This document shows positions 63,705 through 64,000 of a stretch of DNA of 64,000 bases, in pieces (the stretch's first letter is position 1; each line of letters opens with the position of its first letter). The DNA is from UBA7985 sp965661545 (GTDB lineage Bacteria > Pseudomonadota > Alphaproteobacteria > UBA7985). The translations under genes and the position numbers were made by a program. The stretch is taken from NCBI GenBank assembly GCA_965661545.1, contig CBFIEF010000001.1, forward strand, positions 62,001-126,000, read 5' to 3'. Below the pieces are notes generated by a model that was not told the DNA's origin, searched no databases, and worked only from the letters and a program-made list of their open reading frames with translations.

Positions 63705-64000
63705 GTGGGCTGATTTTCGATGTTGGGGGCAAGGTTGGGAGACAGGTCGGGGATCCTGTCTCCCATTGAGGTAACCAGCGGCTGAGCTTACGGGGGAACG
63801 ACGCCGCCAGTTCCTTAAAACTTTATATATATAGCTTTTGCATAAAATTCTAGCAAAAAAGTATGTCGGGACTTTCTAAGAGGCATGCCAAGTCTATGTG
63901 CTGTGTTCGAAACTAGAATTTTTCCTTTAACATTCTCAAAAAAAGACATTTACGCCACGAATCTCTTATGATATTTAGATTCGTTAAGTCGCATAAACTG
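63705..64000. other. Right-edge intergenic region with a perfect inverted repeat
   Basis: No gene start could be supported in this last stretch. It contains a 10-bp inverted repeat GGGAGACAGG/CCTGTCTCCC (63737-63764, 8-nt loop) without a T-run. After about 63820 it becomes strongly A+T-rich (TTATATATATAG), as expected for a promoter of a gene beyond the window. Confidence 0.6.

Noticed and set aside
1..64000. CRISPR arrays, insertion sequences, prophage genes, rRNA
   Set aside because: No regularly spaced repeats, transposase or phage-type genes, and no rRNA-like sequence were found in the window.

Overview
The window is a gene-dense chromosomal segment of an alphaproteobacterium. The evidence is the neighbour sets (mreCD-mrdA-rodA; glnB-glnA; ssb-gyrA-coaD with uvrA close by; PBP1A-amiC divergent from rne), an RNase E ending in the GWW-type tail known from alphaproteobacteria, a RibA with a degenerate N-terminal half, and two sites fitting the alphaproteobacterial LexA operator (GTTC-N7-GTTC). 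I cannot name a genus. No insertion sequence, prophage, CRISPR array or rRNA was found. There are two tRNA genes (His, Lys).

Layout. 1-5.4 kb: cell-elongation operon mreC (cut by the left edge), mreD, mrdA, rodA, then a NodN/MaoC-type hydratase. 5.4-12.4 kb: DEAD-box helicase, an alpha/beta hydrolase, a secreted EF-hand protein, parE with an SOS box, and glnB-glnA. 12.6-21.5 kb: tRNA-His, a TylF-like methyltransferase, uvrA, coaD, gyrA, ssb with an SOS box, and a HAD phosphatase. 21.5-32.7 kb: six tightly packed genes on the minus strand: a large TPR-like membrane protein, a MoxR AAA+ ATPase, a DUF58 protein, a BatA-like VWA membrane protein, a giant double-VWA membrane protein and a secreted protein of unknown function. 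32.9-42.9 kb: a solitary MoaD, PBP1A, AmiC, RNase E with an unusually long acidic insertion in its S1 domain, prfB with its +1 programmed frameshift, and a tyrosine-phosphatase-like gene. 42.9-51.2 kb: a KpsS-like capsule protein, a Tyr-rich lipoprotein, a secreted caspase-fold protein lacking the catalytic cysteine, a MOSC protein, an RTX metalloprotease and a secreted hydrolase. 51.2-57.9 kb: aminotransferase, UMF1-type transporter, a copC/copD/glutaredoxin-MauE group, a PcaF-like thiolase and a GST. 58.0-61.4 kb: a visibly A+T-richer stretch with a HAD-UbiA fusion and a polytopic membrane protein, ending at tRNA-Lys. 61.6-64 kb: ribA, a lipoprotein and a strong terminator.

How it fits together. 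Much of the window serves envelope growth: MreC/MreD/PBP2/RodA build the elongasome, PBP1A adds glycan and crosslinks, and AmiC cleaves peptidoglycan. The MoxR-VWA operon looks like an inner-membrane/periplasmic chaperone or assembly machine with unknown clients, and is the best candidate for a poorly described system. The pseudo-caspase, with SH3-like modules alternating with a five-fold AW...Y..FP repeat, is the second. Both assignments rest on sequence reading alone. No database search was run.
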